In this document: piece after piece, positions 58,160 to 64,000 of the stretch
Layout of the letters: each line of letters starts with the position of its first letter
Position numbering within the stretch: position 1 is the first letter of the stretch
Origin: Hippopus hippopus
Lineage: Eukaryota > Mollusca > Bivalvia > Cardiida > Cardiidae
DNA length: 64,000 nt
NCBI GenBank assembly: GCA_946811185.2
Contig: OX328106.1
Coordinates: forward strand, 32,052,426 to 32,116,425
Direction of reading: 5' to 3'
Notes under the pieces: model-generated
Databases searched by the model: none
Told to the model about the DNA's origin: nothing
What the model saw: the letters and a program-made list of their open reading frames with translations, nothing else
Program-made: the position numbers and the translations under genes

Positions 58160-58692
58160 CTTTCGTGGTAGATGGTTAGTCCTGAAAAGGACTGTTGGGG
58201 TTAGCTCTGAAAACAGCTGTGACAATTTGAAGAAATGACAATTTGAAGATAGAACTTTCGTCTGACAGCTTGAAGATAGAACTTTCGTCTGACATCTTGA
58301 AGATAGATCTTTCGTGGTAGATGGTTAGTCCTGAAAAGGACTGTTGGGGTTAGCTCTGAAAAGAGCTGTGACAATTTGAAGAAATGACAATTTGAAGATA
58401 GAACTTTCGTCTAACAGCTTGAAGATAGAACTTTCGTCTGACATCTTAAAGATAGATCTTTCGTGGTAGATGGTTAGTCCTGAAAAGGACTGTTGGGGTT
58501 AGCTCTGAAAAGAGCTGTGACAATTTGAAGAAATGACAATTTGAAGATAGAACTTTCGTCTAACAGCTTGAAGGTAGAACTTTCGTCTGACAATTTGAAG
58601 AAATGACAATTTGAAGAAAAGATAGAACTTACGTCTGACAATTTGAAGAAAGGTAGATCTTCCGTGGTAGATGGTTAGCCCTGAAAAGGGCT
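58160..58692 (-). repeat. 149-bp repeats each carrying two histone-like stem-loops
   Basis: Units of 149 bp (stem-loops at 58178, 58327 and 58476 are exactly 149 bp apart). On the minus strand each unit has AGTCCTTTTCAGGACT and AGCTCTTTTCAGAGCT, plus several CGAAAGTTCTATC elements. In all, seven 16-base stem-loops start at 58178, 58203 (one mismatch), 58327, 58352, 58476, 58501 and 58677. Only the last is gene-proximal; the others would lie downstream in the transcript direction. Confidence 0.85.
58677..58692 (-). terminator. Histone-type 3' stem-loop for the 119-aa ORF
   Basis: Minus strand AGCCCTTTTCAGGGCT: 6-bp stem, UUUC loop, closing U-A pair, second pair G-C, as in metazoan histone mRNAs (GGCTCTTTTCAGAGCC type). 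It begins 45 nt after the stop and is followed by AACCATCTACCACGGAAG. Confidence 0.75.
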
Positions 58693-58737
58693 GTTTGGGG
58701 TGTCCCTAAAAGGGAGCTGGTTTTGGAGGTTGTGTTT

Positions 58738-59097
58738 TTAAGCACAACCTCCAACCTTTCCGCAGGCTGGGCAGCTACTATCCATCCGTCTCTTTAGCCT
58801 TTTTAACTGCTGGGCACTCAGGTTGTACTTCAGCGAAAACGGTGGTTCGTTATCGCTGCTCCAATCTTCGGTAGAAGGCACTACGAACACCTTTTTCTCC
58901 TTCTTGCTTTGTGGTAATTGGGCAAAGTCCCAAAAGTCCCACCCGGTAAATAGCAGTTTCTCTTCGAAGCCATATCTCTGTCTCCTCGCTGCCTCAGCTT
59001 CAAACTTTTCTAGCTGCCGATCTGCCTCTCCCACAGTCTTTCTTAGCTCTTCCACCGTCTTTCTTAGCTCTTCCACCGTCTTTCTTAGCTCTTCCAT
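58738..59097 (-). CDS. Small coiled-coil protein with C-terminal CPxC motif, cassette 1
   Basis: 119 aa from ATG 59097 (the only ATG near the TATA box; the frame further upstream starts on TTG). It opens with three near-identical heptad-like repeats, EELRKTV, forming a short coiled coil to about residue 35. The middle has an aromatic stretch (LLFTGWDFWDFAQLP) and an acidic patch (STEDWSSDNE). The end has a basic run, LKRLKRR, that could act as a nuclear signal. It finishes with SSCPACGKVGGCA, a likely zinc-binding CPxC...C knuckle. The protein of cassette 3 ends in a similar motif (ACPICQANFGCCH), which suggests a small family. No known function recognised. A regulatory role like that of the small CxxC oncoprotein-like genes of some midsize DNA viruses is speculation. 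The DNA repeat coding the heptads looks recently amplified. Confidence 0.72.
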   Translation of the reverse strand: MEELRKTVEELRKTVEELRKTVGEADRQLEKFEAEAARRQRYGFEEKLLFTGWDFWDFAQLPQSKKEKKVFVVPSTEDWSSDNEPPFSLKYNLSAQQLKRLKRRMDSSCPACGKVGGCA

Positions 59098-59390
59098 CGT
59101 GAAAATGAAAATGAACAATGTGCGGGAAATGTCGCTGGGTTTTATAGCTTTTCAGACGGATTGAACTAATTGACCCATGACGTCATTTTCTCCTATGTTT
59201 TTCCCGCGTCGGCGTTTCATGCTGTTTTGGCTCCAAAAAATAATGTTATCCAATCAGATTCAGCGTTTTATTTCTAATACTAAATGTTTTACTGTTGACC
59301 AATCCGTGGGTTTGTTACATTTTCTTGTTCGGGTTAGAAAAAACTAGAGTTTAACTAACCTATGACTTTTTTGATTATGAGTCTTCTGAC
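59098..59390 (-). promoter_or_regulatory. Cassette 1 promoter: CCAAT boxes, CRE, TATA
   Basis: Reading towards the gene: CCAAT-type boxes at about 59299-59303 (ATTGG on the minus strand) and 59250-59254, palindromic TGACGTCA (CRE/ATF site) at 59178-59185, and TATAAA at 59146-59141, 44 bp before the ATG. Some 250 bp are nearly identical to the promoter at 60473-60790. Confidence 0.78.
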
Positions 59391-59424
59391 AAAATGAAAA
59401 GAAAGATGATTATTTAAGATAGCT

Positions 59425-59440
59425 AGCCCTGAAAAGAGTT
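59425..59440 (-). repeat. Decayed histone-like stem-loop between cassettes
   Basis: AGCCCTGAAAAGAGTT on the plus strand keeps the loop and half the stem, with mismatches at the base. A relic of the cassette 3' signal. Confidence 0.55.
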
Positions 59441-59696
59441 GCTTTTTTTGTACAGAATGCACTTTTTTATACCCCTCTCTTTCTTTTGATTGATTCCATT
59501 TTATCTAGCATTTGCATCAGATGTTCAATTTCATGTCTGATATATCTGAAACGTTCTCTTTCTTCTAACCAGAAGAGCAATAAGAGAAAAAATGTTAATC
59601 CAAACATTGTACGATACTGGCTCAGGTTTTACAAAAAGTTAATGGTGATGAGAAAAAATAATCAAGAGTTTAGTGTTTTATATGTGTAATGGATCA
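59441..59696. other. Spacer between cassettes 1 and 2
   Basis: AT-rich, contains a plus-strand open frame (59486-59689) with no recognisable domain and no promoter of the shared type. I do not call it a gene. Confidence 0.4.
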
Positions 59697-59998
59697 CTTT
59701 TTAGTTTTTTCATCCTATGAATGATTTTTTCTCTCTAAATGGAATTTGTCCCTATATCGCTGAATTGAACTTAGATTTTTTATACTATAAATGATTTCTT
59801 CTCTCTAAATGTCTGAGCACTGAGTTGGACTTAGTTTTTTCTTCACCTATGTATGATTTTTTCTCTCTAAAAGACTGAGCACTGGGTTGGACTTAGCTTT
59901 TTTTATTCTATGAATGAATTTTCTTTTCTAAATGTCTGAACATTGAGTTGGGCTTAGTCTTTTTCTGCATCTATGAATGATTTTTTACTCTTTGGAGT
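59697..59998. repeat. Tandem array of about 62-bp units, array 2
   Basis: About five units of the same type as 57728-58118 (CTGAGTTGGACTTAGTTTTT, CTATGAATGATTTTTTCTCT). Confidence 0.87.
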
Positions 59999-60110
59999 GT
60001 AACTCTCTGGAGTGTGAGTCTTTGCAGTGTAACTCTTCTAAAAGAAAGAAGTTTGACAATTTGAAGAAATGACAATTTGAAGAAAGATAGAACTTTCGTG
60101 GTAGATGGTT

Positions 60111-60126
60111 AGCCCTGAAAAGGGCT
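60111..60126 (-). terminator. Histone-type 3' stem-loop for the 104-aa ORF
   Basis: Minus strand AGCCCTTTTCAGGGCT, 31 nt after the stop, followed by AACCATCTACCACGAAAGTT. A GAAAG-type element lies about 13 nt beyond the stem, where histone pre-mRNAs carry the U7-binding downstream element. Confidence 0.8.
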
Positions 60127-60157
60127 GTTTTGAGAAGAGCTGATTTTATGAAAATGT

Positions 60158-60472
60158 TTATTCAGTATCAGCATCAGTCGATTCACTGTCTGACTCACTC
60201 CTTTCAGTGGCGATTTGCGCACGGAAAAGACGGGTCACCTGCTCAGTTTTTAAAATAACATACTGAAAATACATCTCAAGCATGCCCTCAATAATGAGTT
60301 CCTTCATCCGAAGGTTATAACAGAACAGCCTGTTATTAGCAAGCTCAGCCCTCTCGTATCGTCTTCTCACTGCAGCTAGGCGTTGTTTAAGTAAGACGAT
60401 TTGTCTCCTTGCTCTTATTAACTTTCGCTCAGTATCCATCCAAGTGACGACTGGTGATTGTCTTGAAGCCAT
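60158..60472 (-). CDS. Small basic coiled-coil protein with acidic tail, cassette 2
   Basis: 104 aa, ATG 60472 lying 40 bp downstream of a TATA box. Residues about 14-45 are strongly basic and helical (RKLIRARRQIVLLKQRLAAV and on), a likely coiled coil. A hydrophobic helical middle follows, and the tail is acidic and Ser-rich (SESDSESTDADTE), a possible CK2-type phosphorylation region. It lacks the CPxC ending of cassettes 1 and 3. LFCYN around residue 50 is a near miss to the LxCxE retinoblastoma-binding motif but lacks the Glu. Function unknown. Its promoter and 3' stem-loop are the same type as those of its neighbours, so it belongs to the same expression class. Confidence 0.72.
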   Translation of the reverse strand: MASRQSPVVTWMDTERKLIRARRQIVLLKQRLAAVRRRYERAELANNRLFCYNLRMKELIIEGMLEMYFQYVILKTEQVTRLFRAQIATERSESDSESTDADTE

Positions 60473-60790
60473 TGTGAAAAAATGAAATGCTTGGAAAATA
60501 AATCACCGAGATTTATAGCTTTTCAGACGGATTGAACTAGTTGACCCATGACGTCATTTTCTCCTATGTTTTTCCCGCGTCGGCGTTTCATGCTGTTTTG
60601 TCTCCAAATTAATGTTATCCAATCAGATTCAGCGTTTTATTTCTAATACTAAATGTTTTATTGATGACCAACCCGTGGGTTTGTTACATTTTCTTGTTCG
60701 GGGATTTTATTGTTGACCAATCCGTGGGGTTGTTACATTTTCTTGATCGGGTTAGAAAAAACTAGAGTTTAACTAACCTATGACTTTTTT
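60473..60790 (-). promoter_or_regulatory. Cassette 2 promoter: CCAAT boxes, CRE, TATA
   Basis: CCAAT at 60717-60721 and 60619-60623, TGACGTCA at 60549-60556, TATAAA at 60517-60512. Near-identical to the cassette 1 promoter apart from an extra local duplication of the CCAAT block (CCGTGGGTTTGTTACATTTT twice). Confidence 0.8.
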
Positions 60791-60892
60791 TGATTGTGAA
60801 TCTTTGCAGTGTAACTCTTCTAAAAGAAAGAAGTTTGACAATTTGAAGAAATGACAATTTAAAGAAAGATAGAACTTTCGTGGTAGATGGGT

Positions 60893-60908
60893 AGCCCTGA
60901 AAAGGGCT
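60893..60908 (-). terminator. Histone-type 3' stem-loop for the 88-aa ORF
   Basis: Minus strand AGCCCTTTTCAGGGCT followed directly by ACCCATC, the same ACCCA that follows the stem in animal histone mRNAs. ACGAAAGTTC (60872-60881) follows about 11 nt after the stem. The stem begins 32 nt after the stop. Confidence 0.82.
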
Positions 60909-60940
60909 GTTTTGTTTTGGAGGCTGTGTTTTTTCCAGTT

Positions 60941-61207
60941 CTAATGGCAACACCCGAAATTCGCTTGGCAAATGGGGCATGCTGTAATCTTCCTCCCGAA
61001 CTCGATATCAACCAAGATGATATCCGGTGTTGTCTTTAATAATAGCTGAACTAATCTTTCGCCGAGATCTTTGTATGGCTGTGTTATACGTTGCAGTTGG
61101 TTTTGTTCCTCCTCTCCTACGAGACGAGTGGTTAGTTGCAATAACTGCTGCCCTGCATTTAGATACTCTTGGAGAGCCTCACGTAGTTGATGATTTACCT
61201 CCTCCAT
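60941..61207 (-). CDS. Small coiled-coil protein with C-terminal CPxC motif, cassette 3
   Basis: 88 aa from ATG 61207 (the frame further upstream begins on GTG). The N-terminal two thirds are Gln/Glu/Leu-rich helix (MEEVNHQLREALQEYLNAG, then EEEQNQLQRITQ), predicted coiled coil. The ending ACPICQANFGCCH mirrors the Cys motif of cassette 1 and could bind zinc. No known family recognised. Same 3' signal as cassettes 1 and 2, and a related but more diverged promoter. Confidence 0.7.
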   Translation of the reverse strand: MEEVNHQLREALQEYLNAGQQLLQLTTRLVGEEEQNQLQRITQPYKDLGERLVQLLLKTTPDIILVDIEFGRKITACPICQANFGCCH

Positions 61208-61585
61208 ATTGATAATGTTTCCGAATATTGACACTGCTTTCGAAGTGATCGTTAGCTGAGAATCAAAGAAATGGTGAATGTATGAAAATAACGCTGGACT
61301 TTATACGTTTAAGGAGGATTGAAATTTTTTAAAGAGCTCGGACCTGGCAGAAAGCACATACATTTTTTCCATGCTACGTTTCATGCTGTTTTGGTTCCAA
61401 ATTAATGTTATCCAATCAGATTCACCGTTGTTTTTTCTAATACTAATTGTTTTATTGTTGACCAACCCGTGGGTTTGTTACATTTTCTTGTTCGGGGGAT
61501 TTTATTGTTACCCAATCCATAGGTTTGTTACATTTTCTTTTTTCGGGTAAGAAAAAACTAGAGTTTAACTAACAGTTGTGAGACG
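61208..61585 (-). promoter_or_regulatory. Cassette 3 promoter: CCAAT block and TATA, no CRE
   Basis: Shares with the other two promoters the block TTCATGCTGTTTTGG, ATGTTATCCAATCAGATTCA and the repeated CCGTGGGTTTGTTACATTTT. TATAAA at 61305-61300, 93 bp before the ATG. The region that holds TGACGTCA in the others has diverged. Confidence 0.72.
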
Positions 61586-61661
61586 TTGTATGGGAAAAAA
61601 TGTAACCAGAACAAGTCTTTTGGGGAAAAACAGAATGAAGAACTCTATTGTTTTTTGAACT

Positions 61662-61682
61662 TTTATTTATTGAACTTTTATT
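61662..61682 (-). terminator. AATAAA polyadenylation signals
   Basis: Three AATAAA hexamers on the minus strand (61667-61662, 61671-61666 and 61682-61677), about 400 nt after the stop of the 218-aa ORF. No histone-like stem-loop occurs between, so this transcript end looks conventional. Confidence 0.6.
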
Positions 61683-61689
61683 TACTGAA

Positions 61690-62045
61690 CAGAACTAAAC
61701 ATTGAAACATTTTTTTGCAATGCATCATAAAAAAATTTCTTGACAATGAAAAAATTTCTTGACAATGAAAAAAATCACAAGCAAACATTTTTTTTTGCAA
61801 TGCATCATAAAAAAATTTCTTGACAATGAAAAAACATTTTCTTAACAACTAAAAAAAATCACAAGCAAACATTTTTTTGCAATGCATCATAAAAAATTTC
61901 TTGACAATGAAAAATCATTTTCTTAACAATGAAAAAAATCGCACTGAAATATTTTTTCACAATGAATTATTCACAACGATTTGATAACGATGAAAAAAAC
62001 ACACTGAATTATTTTTTGCAATGAATTATTTTACAATGAATTAAT
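61690..62045. repeat. Tandem repeat of about 80 bp
   Basis: TTTTTTGCAATGCATCATAA and ATTTCTTGACAATGAAAAAA recur at about 80-bp spacing (61718, 61797, 61879), then degrade. 3' to the 218-aa ORF. Confidence 0.85.
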
Positions 62046-62070
62046 CGCAAAAACAGTATATAACAAATTT

Positions 62071-62727
62071 TTATAATGCAAATTCACAAACACCACGAGT
62101 TTCACGTTTGTTTTCATATTCCGTAATGTCTTTATGCAATTGCTCATACCCAAAAAACATTGTATACTCACTGTCCATATCGTCGAAATCTCGTAGTCCT
62201 ATGAATGGAGCAACATGTCTATAAGCGTCTTTTGTTGAAAGAGCTGAATATACCACTTCTTCTGTAACATCTCTATCAAATAGAATATACCCTACCACGG
62301 TTTCCTTTGATTCTCCGTAGGAATCATGAACAGATCCTTTTTTGTAGCGTAAGTAAAAGTCAAATAGAACTGATTTCGTTTTCACAACGTTAAGAAAACT
62401 TTCTTCTGTTCTTCCTATGATAAAAAATGTCCATTGGCTTGTGGATCGAAACAGCTTACTAATAACATTGTCTTTCATACAGTTATCTGCTAAATAAGTC
62501 TTGAGAACGAGATCCAGCCCCGAATCGTCCACCATCATTGCAATAAAGTTGATTATACCATACACTTTGTAGGACTTTTCTCCTTTTGCAATCCACTTAA
62601 ACAATTTTCCGATCCAAATTTTCACACAGAAAAATTTAATGTTAAGCTGTGTTCGTTCATCAAGCGTATGCTGTCGAACAAATTCTCCATAAATTTTTTC
62701 ACGTAGTTCTATTGGTAACGGCAACAT
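62071..62727 (-). CDS. Unrecognised 218-aa protein beside the polymerase
   Basis: ATG 62727 chosen because the longer frame (to 62790) begins on GTG. The start lies 78 bp after the polymerase stop. Mixed alpha/beta-looking sequence: N-terminal LPLPIELREKIYGEFVRQ, a hydrophobic central helix (YGIINFIAMMVDDSGLDLVL), and an acidic, aromatic C-terminal third. No motif I can tie to integrase, ATPase, protease or capsid proteins of Polintons. No stem-loop follows; AATAAA signals do. It may be co-transcribed with or follow the polymerase. Function unknown. Confidence 0.6.
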   Translation of the reverse strand: MLPLPIELREKIYGEFVRQHTLDERTQLNIKFFCVKIWIGKLFKWIAKGEKSYKVYGIINFIAMMVDDSGLDLVLKTYLADNCMKDNVISKLFRSTSQWTFFIIGRTEESFLNVVKTKSVLFDFYLRYKKGSVHDSYGESKETVVGYILFDRDVTEEVVYSALSTKDAYRHVAPFIGLRDFDDMDSEYTMFFGYEQLHKDITEYENKRETRGVCEFAL

Positions 62728-62807
62728 AATTGTTATTTTTCGATCACCGGCTAATATTTTTCCCCGACTTACTTTGAGTGATTGGTACACAACAATGTGA
62801 TATGAAA

Positions 62808-64000
62808 TTATTTTCTCAAGCTTTTATAACCATAGGGTACAGTATCAGTACCATTTACAATAACTCTCTTTGTGTATACAGAACGAAACGTTTTTGTTTG
62901 TGGTTCACTGGTAACCGTTCTATCTCTATGTCTTTTAATTCTACAATCATACTGAATTTTGATTTCTATTGTGCGATCCAAAGCACATTTCGAATATGTA
63001 TCGAAATTTACCACCTGTTTTGTATTGTAATCCAGAGTAACCCCCTTTACTTTACATTTGCTTATCTCTTTTCCATCTTTTGTTTTCATTTTGTAAGCAT
63101 AATTCTTAGGTCTAAGTCCTCTGAATTGAGTAATTTTACAAGCAGGCTCTTCATCAGTCCATTTTCCTAACCGGCTGTTAATAATAGGGGGATTCCATAA
63201 TTCAGGGTCGTGAATGTACATACAACTATCTGTATCGAAATACAGAACTCTATCTTTTAACTTTTCAAGAACACTGTACAATTCCAACCTTGCATAAGCT
63301 GTTACGTAAGAACCTACTATCACATTGGCTGTAGCATGGATGTCAATATGTTCCAACTTTGATTCATAGTTAACCAAGATGAATGAACAGTCCTCGTCAA
63401 AGATTTCTACATGCTTTACAATGAAATTGGGATTGGTTACTAATTCGAAATATTTAGACGGATCACTGATGTATTCCGTCTGGGTCATTTTTTCACGCTG
63501 AGCTAATTTTCCCCAAAGGCAGTTCAACATAATCTTAGCAAATGATCTTCTCCCAGGATTTCTTTGAATACAACTTGGATCAAGACGAACACCTTCTGCC
63601 TTCTCATATTCACAAACGAACTGATCTTTTTCTGAGTCTGATTGACAGCTATCTGGATAACCACTGGCTTCTTGCTTAATTTTCAAGAAATTGTCCACAT
63701 AATGTTTAAAGAACTGATCTGACACAGAGTTGAAATGCCAAATTTCATACACTTGCAATAATCGATAGCCGCAGTCAAGAGCCTTGAATAATTCAAAAGT
63801 AACCCAAGTTCCGACCAAAGCCCTCTCTTCTTTACCATGTCTACAAATGTTTGAACTTTCTTCTGCACATTTCATACAGAGGGGAAACATCATTTTGTTG
63901 TTACAGTGAACTGGGAGAACGGGGTGAAACAAATCAGTTGGAGGTAAAACTTTACACTTGATTAATCCCTCATATTGGCGAATATTGTTCATATCAATAT
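62808..64000 (-). CDS. Protein-primed-type family B DNA polymerase, C-terminal part
   Basis: About 396 residues to the TAA at 62808. The frame is still open at the window edge, so the gene is 5'-truncated by the window, not broken. Replicates the element's linear DNA, probably protein-primed (family knowledge). Visible: KCKVLPPTDLFHPVLPVHC and FPLCMKCAEE with a Cys/His pattern, GTWVTFEL and GYRLLQVYEIWHF, typical of Polinton/adintovirus PolB. Motif B is SFAKIMLNCLWGKLAQRE, with Cys where Ser is usual. Motif C is YFDTDSCMY, with the catalytic Asp pair. GLRPKNYAYK and KCKVKGVTLDYN are the usual C-terminal block. Exonuclease motifs and motif A lie beyond 64000. No frameshift or stop, so it may be functional or recent. 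Confidence 0.87.
   Translation of the reverse strand, partial: IDMNNIRQYEGLIKCKVLPPTDLFHPVLPVHCNNKMMFPLCMKCAEESSNICRHGKEERALVGTWVTFELFKALDCGYRLLQVYEIWHFNSVSDQFFKHYVDNFLKIKQEASGYPDSCQSDSEKDQFVCEYEKAEGVRLDPSCIQRNPGRRSFAKIMLNCLWGKLAQREKMTQTEYISDPSKYFELVTNPNFIVKHVEIFDEDCSFILVNYESKLEHIDIHATANVIVGSYVTAYARLELYSVLEKLKDRVLYFDTDSCMYIHDPELWNPPIINSRLGKWTDEEPACKITQFRGLRPKNYAYKMKTKDGKEISKCKVKGVTLDYNTKQVVNFDTYSKCALDRTIEIKIQYDCRIKRHRDRTVTSEPQTKTFRSVYTKRVIVNGTDTVPYGYKSLRK

Larger units (their letters stand above)
57383..64000 (-). mobile_element. Polinton/Maverick- or adintovirus-like endogenous element, left portion
   Basis: Five minus-strand ORFs (58738, 60158, 60941, 62071, 62808) in compact array with their own TATA-type promoters, separated by low-complexity tandem repeats. 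The family B polymerase of the type used by self-synthesising DNA transposons and related midsize viruses gives the classification. Integrase, packaging ATPase and capsid genes are not in the window and would be expected beyond 64000. The left limit is inferred from the hairpin at 57383. Whether it is an old integration or a still mobile element cannot be told. All visible ORFs are intact. Confidence 0.7.

Noticed and set aside
59486..59689. 67-aa plus-strand ORF inside the virus-like element
   Set aside because: Opposite strand to all other genes there, no shared promoter or 3' stem-loop, AT-rich.
60320..60334. LxCxE retinoblastoma-binding motif in the 104-aa protein
   Set aside because: The sequence is LFCYN; the essential Glu is missing.

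Overview
The window is animal nuclear DNA, AT-rich and dominated by short non-autonomous transposons. Split genes, tRNA-derived SINEs, TTAA- and TA-target hairpin MITEs, a Helitron-like element and a virus-like element with a family B DNA polymerase fit a lophotrochozoan, most likely a bivalve mollusc. That assignment is inferred from style of content; no species marker was recognised. Host genes are sparse: two exons of a Tlx-type homeobox gene (minus strand, 1564-8783, last exon beyond the left edge), a small C3HC4 RING protein (31216-31470) and an intronless SLC5A8-like sodium-coupled solute transporter (minus strand, 45735-47558). 

Layout. 1-9 kb: Tlx locus with MITEs and SINEs in its 6.36 kb intron, including a 101-bp perfect palindrome. 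9-18 kb: intergenic, crowded with two TTAA-flanked MITE families. 18.4-21.56 kb: one degenerate minisatellite of about 40 bp period. 21.5-45 kb: repeats, several tRNA-headed SINEs, an inverted-repeat element at 25.95-27.55 kb, the RING gene and a possible duplicated terminal exon (24.57 and 34.44/35.15 kb). 45.7-47.6 kb: the transporter. 47.74-55.37 kb: one 7.6-kb insertion with 6-bp target duplications, built as a palindrome with 2.79-kb arms. Its left arm was later hit by a 1344-bp Helitron-like element carrying an intact herpesvirus-tegument-type (C76) cysteine protease ORF, and by a 488-bp TA-target MITE. The right arm keeps both empty sites. 55.4-57.4 kb: repeats and a microsatellite. 

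57.38-64 kb: left part of a Polinton/Maverick- or adintovirus-like element, all genes on the minus strand and running out of the window. It carries a protein-primed-type DNA polymerase B (C-terminal part), an unknown 218-aa protein and three small coiled-coil proteins. The three small genes have related upstream regions (CCAAT, TATA, and TGACGTCA in two of them). Each is followed 31-45 nt after its stop by a stem-loop with the architecture of replication-dependent histone mRNA 3' ends plus a GAAAG-type downstream element. The polymerase-side genes lack it and have AATAAA signals instead. This histone-style 3' end on virus-like genes is the most unusual system in the window.
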